Under the pieces are notes generated by a model. The model was not told where the DNA came from, ran no database searches, and worked only from the letters and a program-made list of their open reading frames with translations. DNA of 64,000 nt from Halalkalicoccus paucihalophilus (GTDB taxonomy: Archaea > Halobacteriota > Halobacteria > Halobacteriales > Halalkalicoccaceae), in contig NZ_LTAZ01000012.1 of NCBI RefSeq assembly GCF_001593955.1, forward strand, positions 1-64,000, in the 5' to 3' direction. The position numbers and the translations under genes are program-made. Positions 44,039 to 53,313 of this stretch are shown in pieces. Numbering within the stretch: position 1 is the stretch's first letter; each line of letters starts with the position of its first letter.

Positions 44039-44587
44039 TCACCAACGGTCGACAGCGTACGTCTCTCGATACTGCTGGTAGGACGCCGTCTCGATAGTCC
44101 GGAGATCGAACCCACCTGGATTCCGTTCACGGAGTTCAGTAAAGAGTCGCGGGTAGTCAGAGAGGCACAGTGCTCGGTCCTCATCGAAGAGGGCTGTAAC
44201 CATGTATCGATCACCGACTACGTAGGTTGTCGGATCGTGAAACGTGAGAACGACTGTGGCGGTCGCAGGCCCGATACCAGGGATCGACGTGAGAGTGTTT
44301 AGCTGGAGCTTCGGATCGTCGACGAGGAACGCTGCTTCGCTTATTCGCTGGATGAATGCTGCAGGAACATCGGACATCCACTCGATAGACCGATCTCGTC
44401 GTCCGCGTTGGACGTTCAGCTTCCACTGAATTACCTTCTCCAGCTGTCCCTGTGTCATGTAGTGCTGTTCTCCGAGGGCTGTGGTAAGTGTCCCTTCAAT
44501 CTCTTTGAGGGCTGGGTCGTAATTCGCGTTGTACTGCTCACTCCATTGTTGGTAATCCACTCCGTCTTCACTGGATTTACCGACCAC
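44039..44587 (-). CDS. Helix-hairpin-helix (HhH-GPD-like) protein
   Basis: The 182-residue all-helical protein has a clear HhH motif, LTSIPGIGPATATVVLTFHD, in its middle, as in DNA glycosylases of the HhH-GPD superfamily. The catalytic Asp would follow at about 20 residues (TTYVVGDRYMVTALFD). The nearby basic stretch VIQWKLNVQRGRRDRSIEWM could contact DNA. The start is taken at the GTG at 44587, but the frame remains open upstream, so the N terminus is uncertain. It is a putative DNA-binding or base-excision protein; activity is not proven. Confidence 0.65.
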   Translation of the reverse strand: MVGKSSEDGVDYQQWSEQYNANYDPALKEIEGTLTTALGEQHYMTQGQLEKVIQWKLNVQRGRRDRSIEWMSDVPAAFIQRISEAAFLVDDPKLQLNTLTSIPGIGPATATVVLTFHDPTTYVVGDRYMVTALFDEDRALCLSDYPRLFTELRERNPGGFDLRTIETASYQQYRETYAVDRW

Positions 44588-44703
44588 GGCATTATCGAGC
44601 TCGATTTGGGGGCACCTCCTTCTTGCCAGTACTCATCCAGGAGTACGATTCGTTCGTCATGCCACGTTCGCGTCGTCAGTGAAAGAGTGATATACTGTTC
44701 ACC

Positions 44704-45297
44704 GTGAAGGAAGAACAGCGCCGTGTCGTGGCCGAACGTCACGCCGAGTTGAAGAACAAGCGCCGCGACTTCTTGCACAAGCTCTCGAACGACTACGCCC
44801 GTGAATACGACCTCGTGGCGGTCGAAGACCTCGACGCGAAGGGCATGGTCGAACTGCCGGGTAACTCACGGAACCGGGCGGGCGCGGCGTGGGGGACGTT
44901 CCTGCGGATGCTTGAATACAAGTGCGAACGCGAAGGAACGCACTTCGTCGCCGTGAATCCGCGCGGAACGACGAAAGAGTGCGCGTCCTGCGGCGTTTCG
45001 ACGGAGAAGCCGCTGTGGGTGCGTGAACACTCTTGTCCCGTCTGCGGGTTCGTGGCAGATAGAGACGCGAACGCGGCGTGGAACATTCTTTCTCGCGGTA
45101 TCACAAAGCGGTTAGGAGCGGGACGCTCCGAATCAACGTCACCAGAACGCCAAGCGTTCTGGTTGACAAACGAATCGCTAGGCGATTCGTCAACGCCTGT
45201 GGAGACTGCGCTCCCTGTGGATACGGCTGTATCTGCAAAGCGCGTCGTGGAAACAGGAAGCCCTACCCTCAAGCGCGAGCCATCAGGCGAGCGGTAG
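44704..45297 (+). pseudogene. tnpB: TnpB RNA-guided nuclease, 5'-truncated C-terminal half
   Basis: The surviving 197 residues include the RuvC-II Glu in LVAVEDLDAKGMV, the zinc finger CASCG ... CPVCG and the RuvC-III Asp in ADRDANAAWNILSR. The N-terminal wedge/recognition half and the RuvC-I Asp are missing, so the nuclease cannot work. The last 50 residues are the variable tail typical of haloarchaeal IS1341/IS605-type TnpB. The stop lies within the right-end hairpin. It is an IS200/IS605-group remnant with only its 3' half left. Confidence 0.85.
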
Positions 45298-45312
45298 GGT
45301 GGGGTAGTTCAC
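45259..45312 (+). ncRNA. Right-end hairpin of the TnpB element (omega-RNA scaffold 3' part)
   Basis: CCCTACC (45261-45267) pairs with GGTAGGG (45293-45299), after which the element ends in TGGGGTAGTTCAC. In TnpB elements the RNA that guides the nuclease overlaps the 3' end of tnpB and terminates at this right end, with the guide taken from the flank. Here the flank begins near AGGATCTATAGG. Whether it is still transcribed is unknown. Confidence 0.5.
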
Positions 45313-45510
45313 AGGATCTATAGGAAAAATCGGACATAAAGACACAGCAGAGGTATTTTTCTCTTCTCCTTATATCTCCAATTAATTAATATATGATTTA
45401 TATTATTTAGAAATACTTCATAAGAATGTCGCTCCCAAAAGGATATAGTAGAGCACAGCGCATCGACAAGAGAGAAAGTATAGTGGTGCCAAATTAGTGA
45501 TACCGAGCAA

Positions 45511-46404
45511 ATGAAACGGCCCGCAATCGACCGATACCAGAATGTACTTTTCATTCTGGGGGCTGTCTGTGTAGGCATTGTTGCTCCTTCTTTCGAATCC
45601 TACACAGCGCCGTTGATCACTCCACTCGTGATTTTTTTGGTGTTTACCTCTCTCCAAGGACTACGACCTGGAGAAATTGATCTTTCATCCTATGCCATTC
45701 TTGTTGCACTCTCCTTGTGCATCTCCTATGTCCTGTTACCGATGGGTGGGATCCATCTCGTCGAATTCATGCTAGCTGATAGTTCTATCGTTGGGTTCGC
45801 GATCGCGCTGTCAGTTCCAACGACAGCTGGAAGCGCAATCGTGTGGACGCGATTAGCTCGCGGCGATGTTCAGCTAGCGACGACTATCTCACTCGTTTCG
45901 CTCACAGTTGCTCCTGTCGCAACACCGATCGTGCTTACGCAGCTTCTTGGATCACAGATCGCAGTTCCTATTGGCACTCTTCTTTTCGATTTATTGATTA
46001 TCGTGGGTGGTGGTGCACTATTCGCACTCTGTGTTCCAGCTACTCTATTTTCTACTCGAACACTTGATCGCGGCTCAACACTCGCCATCTTACTGCTTAT
46101 CTATACAAGCGTCGCAAGCGTTGACGTGACAGATATCGCGGGCTGGCACCTTCTTAAGATTGGTAGTGTTTCAATACTTCTGGTTGGCCTTGGGCTGTGT
46201 CTCTCTCTTCTCTTCGAACGGAGCTTCAATATTTCTCGCCACCAAACGTTCCCCCTCTTTTTTGCGAGTAGTTTAAAAAATATTGGCATCGCATTACTCA
46301 TTGCACTTGCATTCGACGACTCACTTGTGGTATTGTCTATTATCGTCTACTATATTATCCAGCAACTATCCGGTGCAGCAGTTGCAGATGCAACTGTTTC
46401 ATGA
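45511..46404 (+). CDS. BASS-type (bile acid:Na+ symporter-like) membrane transporter
   Basis: The 297-residue protein has about nine helices. The first unit carries PLITPLVIFLVFTSLQGLRP and the cross-over motif PTTAGSAIVWTRLARGDVQL, typical of the Na+-binding BASS/arsenite permease-like fold. The second has FASSLKNIGIALLIALAFDD. It starts at the ATG at 45511, just after AT-rich DNA. No neighbour indicates the substrate; ions, bile-acid-like organic anions or arsenite are the usual choices. Confidence 0.7.
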   Translation: MKRPAIDRYQNVLFILGAVCVGIVAPSFESYTAPLITPLVIFLVFTSLQGLRPGEIDLSSYAILVALSLCISYVLLPMGGIHLVEFMLADSSIVGFAIALSVPTTAGSAIVWTRLARGDVQLATTISLVSLTVAPVATPIVLTQLLGSQIAVPIGTLLFDLLIIVGGGALFALCVPATLFSTRTLDRGSTLAILLLIYTSVASVDVTDIAGWHLLKIGSVSILLVGLGLCLSLLFERSFNISRHQTFPLFFASSLKNIGIALLIALAFDDSLVVLSIIVYYIIQQLSGAAVADATVS

Positions 46405-46649
46405 AGGGTATCTTTTCGAACGAGGGGCTCTTAACTATCCGGCGGGCTTTCTCGATACTTGGCTCTAAGGTGACGCGATCATCATCGACCGAAACGGTAG
46501 TAGCAAGGCTGCATTCGTCGATTTCCGTCGCTGGATCGTCAGTGATCAGTCGAATGAAGATACATACGCCGATTTATGCTAGTTGAATCGAGACGAAGTA
46601 CCCACAAAACACCCATGGCGTTTTTCTCAACCGGAAAATCGCCGCCTAT

Positions 46650-47035
46650 TTGCTTGCTTACAGAGAAGGGCCATTTGTGCCGTCGGAGGGATCTGCGAAC
46701 TCAGAAGAGATATTCCAAGTCTTAGCGGACGAGTACGCACGGCAAATACTTCTCACAGCAGACCAGGGTCCGATAACGGCAAAGTCCCTTAGTGAAGCCT
46801 GTGATGCCTCTCTCACGACGATCTATCGGCGCGTATCGGTACTACAAGACTAGACCTCATTGAGGAGCAAACGTCAATCGGCCCGAATGGCGCACATAGA
46901 AGCACATTCGAAACGAAACTAGAAGGCCTCCACGTTAATCTCGTAGACGGCGAATTGATAGTGAATATCGAAACACGGGATGAGCTTGCAGACAGCTTTA
47001 CTGCCCTCTGGGACGATTTACGGGGCGATCCATGA
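46650..47035 (+). pseudogene. Frameshifted HTH (ArsR/DUF7437-like) regulator
   Basis: The first part encodes EEIFQVLADEYARQILLTAD and an HTH ITAKSLSEACDASLTTIYRR and runs into a stop after VLQD at 46853. One base shift restores DLIEEQTSIGPNGAHRSTFE through VDGELIVNIETRDELADSFT to a TGA at 47033. That second stop overlaps the next ATG (47032) as ATGA. So the locus was an HTH regulator followed by a membrane protein, a frequent haloarchaeal pair, and both are now broken. Confidence 0.6.
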
Positions 47036-47309
47036 TCGGGGATCAGCCGTCCTCGCCAAACTAGTTCCATTCGCATTGAGCCTCATAATCGCGTATCTCG
47101 CGTATCATGGCTATCGACGAAGCGGCCGTGAGCCGATGCGCTATGTCTCTGTTGGATTCGTCTTCATTGGGTTCGGTGCGATCTGCGAAGGGCTCATCTA
47201 TACCGCGTTTAATACCTCGCTGATGTCTGCAAGCCTGATCCAGGCAGCGATCGTCTCGAATGAACTCGCTACGAATACCGGTTTCGATGAGATCTCACCG
47301 AAATTGTAG
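47032..47309 (+). pseudogene. Frameshifted DUF7521-type small membrane protein
   Basis: The ATG at 47032 is followed within ten codons by a shift. The other frame then reads LAKLVPFALSLIIAYLAYHG, GREPMRYVSVGFVFIGFGAI and NTSLMSASLIQAAIVS, the typical three-helix sequence of the membrane partner of haloarchaeal HTH regulators. After IVS the protein departs into unrelated residues (NELATNTGFDEISPKL) and stops, so the last helix is missing too. Confidence 0.6.
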
Positions 47310-47310
47310 G

Positions 47311-47553
47311 TGTCGAGGTGTCGAGGTATTCAAACTACATTCGAAGGCCTACGAGAACATTGAGAACTACACTGACTGCTCGCTTGAAGACTGTACAATG
47401 GTTGCGACCCATACCTTTGATGTCGCTGGTGCACAGGCAGCGGGAATGAAGACGATTTTAGTGAATCGGTTTAACGTTCCAGCAACCCGACTGAGCCATA
47501 CGCCTGATATGGTGGTTGATTCATATGCAAAGTTGGCTACCAAACTCTCATAG
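47311..47553 (+). pseudogene. C-terminal fragment of a type II haloacid dehalogenase-like protein
   Basis: The frame reads VEVFKLHSKAYENIENYTDC then DCTMVATHTFDVAGAQAAGM and RLSHTPDMVVDSYAKLATKL. These are the motif III/IV region of type II haloacid dehalogenases (K-x5-Y and the THTFDVAGA loop). The catalytic N-terminal Asp and cap domain are missing. It sits back to back with the broken DUF7521 gene, so several truncated genes have been joined here. Confidence 0.65.
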
Positions 47554-47700
47554 ATTATCTACGGCTCAGCCCGTTTCTGTATCGAAATCGAACAGAGAAA
47601 CGTCACTATCGATATTCTAGCCATGGTGACCTCAGTCTGATTCAGGACTCTACAGAGCCTTGCACTGGTGTTTTTATGCAATGCACTCAACCGGGAGGGT

Positions 47701-48337
47701 ATGTCAACGGATAGCGATCGAATCAATCCCACGATTCTTAATCGGTTAAACCAGTGCTCTCCGTCCGCAGTCGCGGACACGAAACACGAGAGCGTAGACA
47801 CGCTTACCGCTATGATCAAGCCGATCCATTCCGATTGTACCTTCGCTGGGACTGTCAGGACAGTCGTGCTTGACCCCTCGGCACTCTGGGCTCCCGTCCA
47901 GACTCTCGATACAGCGCTTGAAGACGAGGTCATCGTGGTTGATACCAACGAACAGTGAGGAGGCTGTCTGGGGGGAATTGCTCTCGACATACGCGAGATC
48001 GACAGGTGTGAGAGGAGTGGTCATAAACGGAGCCGTCCGGGATGTCGCCGGGGTTCGAAACCTCGGCTTTCCCGTCTTCGCCCGGACAGTCACACCTCGT
48101 GGACCGAGCGGACGCAAAGAAGTCGAGCGGAACGTTCCGGTTACGATTGGTGGTGTATCGATCGATCCAGGAGACGTACTTGTTGGAGACGAATCTGGGG
48201 TAGTTGCAATCGACCGTGACGCTGTCGAAGATGTCACTTCGGCCGCCGAGACAATCGCTCAAACGGAACGAGAGGTAGGCCAGTTGATCGATGAAGGACG
48301 AGCGCTCGAAGAGGCGTTCGAGGACGCGGGGATGTAG
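47701..48337 (+). pseudogene. RraA-family protein, single-base frameshift
   Basis: The first part (from ATG 47701, MSTDSDRINPTILNRLNQCS) and the second (EEAVWGELLSTYARSTGVRG, VVINGAVRDVAGVRNLGFPV) together form a typical RraA/HMG-aldolase-like protein of about 210 residues. At about 47950 one extra A changes the frame: VVDTNEQ-stop instead of DTND-SEEAVWG. The GGDVA-like cofactor loop AVRDVAGVRN and the C-terminal DPGDVLVGDESGVVAI are intact. The shift could be a sequencing error, since the rest is well preserved. Confidence 0.65.
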
Positions 48338-48616
48338 TCTCCCTCTCCCTTATTGTCCCCCTGTTGAGGATTCCGCCTCTTGTTGATTGGAGAACGTGAT
48401 TTTTGAGATTCTGACTGAGCGGCTCCTGGCGGTCATAAACTGGATGCTTCCAGAGATGTGGCGCTCGGTGACTGGGTCGTTAAAAAGAACTCAACGGCCA
48501 GCTCTTTTTGGTACAGAAAAGAGGATGGGTTAGATCGATCCTCTGCCCACATTCTATTACATTTGGGTAAGAGGGTGTCTCTTGAAATAGCCAATTGGTG
48601 ATAATTTGGCACAGGC
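48338..48616. other. Intergenic, nothing recognised
   Basis: No gene was accepted. The right end adjoins the short IS-end-like repeat at 48617-48639. Confidence 0.45.
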
Positions 48617-48639
48617 GTGCTGAGTACAGAGCGCGTATC
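48617..48639. repeat. Short IS-end-like repeat, copy 2
   Basis: GTGCTGAGTACAGAGCGCGT plus ATC. One mismatch to 42088-42110. Confidence 0.5.
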
Positions 48640-48763
48640 GGTCAACGAACCGGTGCTGGTTCTGCCCGTATAGCGGGGCTATCGAACGAATTCGAAGTAC
48701 GCTTGGAAAGTAATTCGATCATCCAGCGTCATGGTTCGCCGATTTGATGGGGGATTTCGAGCA

Positions 48764-49378
48764 CTATCCCGTCAACCGCTTTCGAATTGGATCGGCAATG
48801 AGGAGGAGTAACCACGAGTACATTGCCCACTCCGCGCTCGCGAGTGCTATCAGAATCGATCCGGCGAAGATGCTGGCGGGAGTGAGAATACCGTACGTCA
48901 CGTCGCGCAATTTCTCGCGATTAACCGTCGCGTCAAGCAGGTCGTAGGCCCACGCGTATCGCCAGAGGACGGTGAGGGCGATGCTCGTCAACGTGATGGT
49001 TCCGGCGTAGACGATGACGGGAACGCTACCGGGGAATTCGCCGATCAATGAGGTGGAGAAGGGAATGAACGCGATGAACATGAGATAGATGATATTCAAC
49101 CAGAGGAGCGTCCCGTCATAGCTCTCAACGTCGTCGAAGATGCCTCGATGGCCGATCCAGTAATTGCCGATAACGAGAAAGCTAATGACGTAACTCAGGA
49201 TGTCAGGCCATATCTCCAGAAGTTGACTAATCCCGACCGCCACCGACCCCGTCGATTCAGGCAGTTCAATGTTCAGTATCAACAAGGTGATGGCGATGGC
49301 GAAGACGCCATCGCTGAACCCCAGGAGTCGGTTCATTCCCTCGTTTCGTTTCTCCAGTTCCTCTTCCAAGTCTCCCAT
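48764..49378 (-). CDS. TMEM175-family (DUF1211) membrane protein, potassium-channel type
   Basis: About 204 residues from the ATG at 49378 (MGDLEEELEKRNEGMNRLLG). The first helix contains the family signature RLLGFSDGVFAIAITLLILN (R-x3-F-SDG-FAI-T). Six helices in total are visible, including LSYVISFLVIGNYWIGHRGI and LWLNIIYLMFIAFIPFSTSL, as in bacterial and archaeal single-repeat TMEM175 channels that assemble as tetramers and conduct K+. A role in ion balance of a halophile is reasonable but inferred. The upstream neighbour DUF4188 gene is divergent, 310 bp away. Confidence 0.85.
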   Translation of the reverse strand: MGDLEEELEKRNEGMNRLLGFSDGVFAIAITLLILNIELPESTGSVAVGISQLLEIWPDILSYVISFLVIGNYWIGHRGIFDDVESYDGTLLWLNIIYLMFIAFIPFSTSLIGEFPGSVPVIVYAGTITLTSIALTVLWRYAWAYDLLDATVNREKLRDVTYGILTPASIFAGSILIALASAEWAMYSWLLLLIADPIRKRLTG

Positions 49379-49687
49379 GCCCTCATTAACTATTCCCGGT
49401 CTATTGTGCTTGTCTGGAATCACGGCTGGGTTGCTGCATTCATGCTCTGTATTTTGCACCCCTCTACTGGCAGCTATCCGGTAGTTGGCCAAGGCACTGT
49501 GAGACCGGGTACGAGTCGGTTAGTAACTACTCCACGTTCTGAATGTGAACCGCTCTTTCGATACAATCTTCCTCTTGATTAAGGAGGCAAGAGGAAAGCG
49601 CGGTCTTGATCACAGACGGTACGACCGGATTCTCATCGTTAGATCATCTGTCTGGTTTATCATCTGCGGTAGCGTAGATACCGCCTA
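49379..49687. other. Divergent intergenic region between the TMEM175 and DUF4188 genes
   Basis: These 309 bp must hold two promoters. No other gene or repeat was recognised. Confidence 0.4.
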
Positions 49688-50206
49688 ATGGCATCGATAT
49701 TCCGAGAACGGATGGCTGCGGAGATGGACGACGGGTTCGTGATCTACATCAACGGAATGCGGCTCAACAGGCTCCGGGCGCTCCCGCACTGGCTGCTGGC
49801 GAACTGGAAGGTTGCGAAGATGTTCAGAGAACTAGAGGCGGACCCGGACAGCGGATTTCTCGGCTATACACCGATTTTCCTCGGGCTTCGGAAGGGGGCT
49901 GCGATGCAGTACTGGCGGTCGCTTGAGGACCTCCAGCGGTTCGCGACCGATCCGGACGGTTCTCACGTCCCGGCGTGGAGGTGGTACAATGAGAAGGTCG
50001 ACCCGGACGGAGGGCTCGGATTCTGGGCGGAACTCTACGTCATCGACGCCGACTCGTTCGAGACGTTCTTCCGGAACGTCCCGTCCATCGGAGTTGGGAA
50101 GTTCGCGACGATGGTCCCAATGCGCGAACACGAGCGACGACTCGGGCTCTCTCCTGACAGGAGTATGCAGAAAGCAACTTCTGCCGAAGAACCTGTCGAG
50201 AGCTAG
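49688..50206 (+). CDS. DUF4188-family protein
   Basis: The 172-residue protein matches the DUF4188 pattern: FVIYINGMRLNRLRALPHWL at residues 17-36, a long central region with FLGLRKGAAMQYWRSLEDLQ and a WAELYVIDADSFETFFRNVP segment near residue 118. The alpha/beta fold resembles a dimeric alpha+beta barrel. Members have been annotated as possible monooxygenase or aldoxime-dehydratase-like proteins without firm evidence. There is no signal peptide. It is monocistronic. Confidence 0.8.
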   Translation: MASIFRERMAAEMDDGFVIYINGMRLNRLRALPHWLLANWKVAKMFRELEADPDSGFLGYTPIFLGLRKGAAMQYWRSLEDLQRFATDPDGSHVPAWRWYNEKVDPDGGLGFWAELYVIDADSFETFFRNVPSIGVGKFATMVPMREHERRLGLSPDRSMQKATSAEEPVES

Positions 50207-50414
50207 GTCTGATGCTGTCCCGACTCTGCAGTCAATTTGAATCTATCTGGTACACCTGTTCGACGATTTGTTGACATCCGTAGAATCTGATAGAATTTGC
50301 GTACGGACTACATCCTCTCTATCCAGCAGGCCGTTTGTATCAGCCGCTGTGGATCCCATGGTGTCGACTGATTCAAAGCAGCCCACCACTGGAACCACCT
50401 AAAGAGATTATCCT

Positions 50415-51207
50415 GCTTGACCACCGAGGACCTCTATGCAGTGGTGCGACAAGCCAATGAGATTATCCGAGAGCGAGGGTGTGAGAGTCCGGAACCGAAG
50501 CCCAAGGAAGGGAGTGGCGTGACCGACGACTCCCTCCCGGCCGAACACCTCTCGCCGCTCGCCACGCTCGTCGATGAGGTACTCGCGGGCGTCGGCTACG
50601 AAGTGGCGGCCGCCACCGACGCCATCGATGACGTTGTCCCCGGCTACGGCGGTCTCTTCGAACTAGGTCAGCAAGCTTTAGCCCGGTACAATATCGTAAC
50701 TGTCGCTATCAAAGAACTCGAGAAGCTAGCCGAAAGGACCCAGGAAATGACGAGTCTTCTCATCGGAGAACACGGATACGGTATCTTCGTCTGTAGCCTT
50801 AATGGAGACACTGGAGGACGGACGTTCTCGCGAATCGGACAACGCGTACCTCTCCATGCAACAGGTTCTGGAAAGCAATTCTCGCACATCTCCCGCCGGA
50901 GCAGATTCATACTATTGTTGATCGACATGGTTTAGATGCATATACTCCGAACACCATTACGACACAAGGTGCACTAATTGATGAACTAGAGGTGATTCAT
51001 TCACAGGGCTACGCCATTGACGATGAAGAGCGACGAATCGGATTCTTCTGTATCGGTGTTCCAATTCTAACTGAAACAAATGTACTCGGTGCTATCAGTA
51101 TTTCCGGACCCAAATCCCGAATGTTAGACGGTAAATCCGTCGAAGAATTAGCGTCTCAAACCACTGCAACAGCTACCAATATCGAGTTCAATATTACCGG
51201 TATCTAA
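50415..51207 (+). pseudogene. IclR regulator fragment fused to unrelated sequence, frameshifted
   Basis: Codons up to about 50655 (TTEDLYAVVRQANEIIRERG ... TDAIDDVVPGYGG) belong to a protein I do not recognise. From about 50656 the frame changes character into an IclR core: LFELGQQALARYNIVTVAIK and SLLIGEHGYGIFVCSLNGDT. After SGK a base shift leads to AILAHLPPEQIHTIVDRHGL, GYAIDDEERRIGFFCIGVPI and VLGAISISGPKSRM. These are the IclR effector-domain motifs. The HTH domain is missing, so this is a broken chimera. It lies beside the purine genes and resembles their IclR regulator at 58667. Confidence 0.65.
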
Positions 51208-51394
51208 CTCGATAGCAGACCTCTATTCGCACCTACTGAGAATTGATCCTTTTGTCAATACCGGCACTACACCGGATTTTTGAATGTTGGTACCGTTTTG
51301 AACACAACCCCATACTTCAGAGTAGTATCATTGTATCTACTATTTAAGGCAATTAACCGCATTCTACACACGTAAAAATAAGTGTACGTGGAGA

Positions 51395-51745
51395 TTAGCT
51401 TCCGCGGTAAGTTGTGTATCCTCCAGGCGACAAGAGAAGCGGTACGTGATAGTGTTCTTTTACGTCATCGATGATAAATCGGACAGGAACCGTCTCTAGA
51501 AACGACGATTCAGATTCCTCTCGTCGATAGTAAGCACCAACGTCGAACAGCAGTTGGTATGTACCGGTTTCCATCTGATCCGCAGTCAACAACGGTTCAT
51601 CGAGCCTCCCATCGTCATTGGTTGTTCCTTGAGTAATTGTCTCCATAGCGTCCGAATCGTTCATTCGTTGGAGCGTCACCTTGACACCAGACGCAGGACC
51701 TTCACGGCTAGTATCGAGAACGTGTGTAGTCAATCCAGCGCTCAT
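51395..51745 (-). CDS. uraH: 5-hydroxyisourate hydrolase
   Basis: The 116-residue transthyretin-like enzyme opens the ring of 5-hydroxyisourate, the unstable product of urate oxidase. The family signatures are visible: N-terminal LTTHVLDTSREGPASGVKV with the catalytic His, a central RREESESSFLETVPVRFIID stretch, HYHVPLLLSPGGYTTYRGS and the terminal YRGS tetrapeptide. Its ATG overlaps the urate oxidase stop by one base (TAATG), so it is translationally coupled. It is the last gene of the uraD-uox-uraH minus-strand group. Confidence 0.95.
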   Translation of the reverse strand: MSAGLTTHVLDTSREGPASGVKVTLQRMNDSDAMETITQGTTNDDGRLDEPLLTADQMETGTYQLLFDVGAYYRREESESSFLETVPVRFIIDDVKEHYHVPLLLSPGGYTTYRGS

Positions 51746-52716
51746 TATTCCTCCAGATCGCTGCGATCCATCGAAAATTGTTGATAACCAGTTGGTCGAG
51801 GTGGCTCTCTGAGGACTTTTGCATCCCCTTCTAAGTCCTCACGGACCTCAATCCACGTTCGGTTGTTCGCCTCGAAACTGACAGATTCAAGCTGTGAATA
51901 TCGTTCGAGCACGCGAAGACCGATTTGGTAGATCAGATCTTGGATCGAGTTCGAGTCGACCTCGTGAAAGACGACCTGAGCGATATCACGAACTTGTTCA
52001 GCTGGGACATACCGTTGTGGCTCTTCTCCTAGTGCGTCCTCAGGGTCAGAATAGGTCCAGAAGATATCTAAGGAGATATAGAGTGCACGGTCCTCGCGTT
52101 CTGGAAGCGTCGTATACTCGTCTTGAACGTAGCCAGTGAACGAGTTTCCTTTCACCTTAACGAGTTCGATTCCCGTGATACCGCTTGTTTGCTCTTTGAT
52201 CCGTGAGTCATCCTCTTTTCGCTCAAGGAACACCTCCCCAAATGCCGATTCATCATCGGAGACACGGAATACAAGGTCACTTGGTTCGAACCCGTCGTCT
52301 CCCGGAACCATTCGCTGATCAAACGGGTACTCCTTAGCCGACATCTTCACTGCTTCAACATGCGGGTACGTTTTGAGGAATTCCGTTCCAACGAAATGAA
52401 GAAATCCCTCTGCTGTCGCGCCTTCGTACTCCCCTGCCTGATGGAGAACGAAGTTCTTCATCGAATCCGTCGCTACCACTTTGCTGTTATCCGCCTCACT
52501 GAACGACGGTAAAAACTCCTCTCCTTCGAACTGCACACGCACTTCTAGTCCAAAGAGGATGTTATCACGGCCGTCGAAAGACGATTCGGGAATAGTTCGA
52601 ACGCCTTCTAACGGGTTCGCGTAGGTTCGGTAGACTGCAACCTTTTCCTTCCCGTAATTCATTGTTCGCTGATCGGTACTCTCAAGTTCGGTGTCGGTTT
52701 CGTTGCTGTAACTCAT
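51745..52716 (-). CDS. pucL: Urate oxidase (uricase)
   Basis: The 323-residue cofactor-independent uricase oxidises urate to 5-hydroxyisourate and peroxide. Tunnel-fold T-fold repeats are recognisable: YGKEKVAVYRTYANP with the lysine of the catalytic dyad, the FVLHQAGEYEGATAEGFLHF helix region, VKVKGNSFTGYVQDEYTTLP, which contains the conserved SFTGYV and D-E-Y-T-T-L-P motifs, and LERYSQLESVSFEANNRTWI near the C terminus. It has an acidic N-terminal extension of about 20 residues. The start is the ATG at 52716. It lies between uraD and uraH. Confidence 0.95.
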   Translation of the reverse strand: MSYSNETDTELESTDQRTMNYGKEKVAVYRTYANPLEGVRTIPESSFDGRDNILFGLEVRVQFEGEEFLPSFSEADNSKVVATDSMKNFVLHQAGEYEGATAEGFLHFVGTEFLKTYPHVEAVKMSAKEYPFDQRMVPGDDGFEPSDLVFRVSDDESAFGEVFLERKEDDSRIKEQTSGITGIELVKVKGNSFTGYVQDEYTTLPEREDRALYISLDIFWTYSDPEDALGEEPQRYVPAEQVRDIAQVVFHEVDSNSIQDLIYQIGLRVLERYSQLESVSFEANNRTWIEVREDLEGDAKVLREPPRPTGYQQFSMDRSDLEE

Positions 52717-52773
52717 GCGTAGTACGGTAGTTTGTCGTATCTCAGTGTCTCGATGGTCGTCGTACTTGGTGAT

Positions 52774-53313
52774 TTAGTTATTATTAGATGCTTGCCCCGG
52801 TAGCTCATCACGTGATGTAGTTAACTCCGCTAGTCGAAGCTCTGCGATGACATTGACCTCGTCTAAAGCGGTTTGGAACTCCTTTGATTGGGAGTGTTCG
52901 ATCCGATTCTTCATGGATTGCTGGATCGTATCAATGGATTCGTCTTTCACGGCCATAATAAACGGAAATCCGAATTTATCTCGATAGGTTTCATTCAGTT
53001 GCTGGAACGTTTCATACTGAGCAGGACTTAGTTGATCAAGCCCGGCGGACGCCTGCTCTTCTTGTGACTCGTCAGTCATTTCAGTGCGCTCACCGAGATC
53101 AGGATGTGCCCGCAACAGCGCTAGCTGTTTTTCCCGTGACGCATCATGAACCGTTTCAGCCATAGCCTGCTGTAAGTCGTCGATAGAGGAAAACGGGCGT
53201 TTTGACCAGGTCCGCTCAGCTACCCATGGCGATTCCTCGTACACGCCACCGAGGGTATCCACGAACCGTTCTTCATCAGCCTGATTTAGATTATCAACCA
53301 TGAGTCTTGCCAT
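52774..53313 (-). CDS. uraD: OHCU decarboxylase
   Basis: The 179-residue helical enzyme converts OHCU to (S)-allantoin. The conserved catalytic region is LLRAHPDLGERTEMTDESQE, with the His of HPDLG, followed by EEQASAGLDQLSPAQYETF and GFPFIMAVKDES. The start is taken at the ATG at 53313 (MARLMVDNL...), although the next ATG four codons later is possible. It is 58 bp upstream of the urate oxidase gene and probably starts the operon. Confidence 0.95.
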   Translation of the reverse strand: MARLMVDNLNQADEERFVDTLGGVYEESPWVAERTWSKRPFSSIDDLQQAMAETVHDASREKQLALLRAHPDLGERTEMTDESQEEQASAGLDQLSPAQYETFQQLNETYRDKFGFPFIMAVKDESIDTIQQSMKNRIEHSQSKEFQTALDEVNVIAELRLAELTTSRDELPGQASNNN

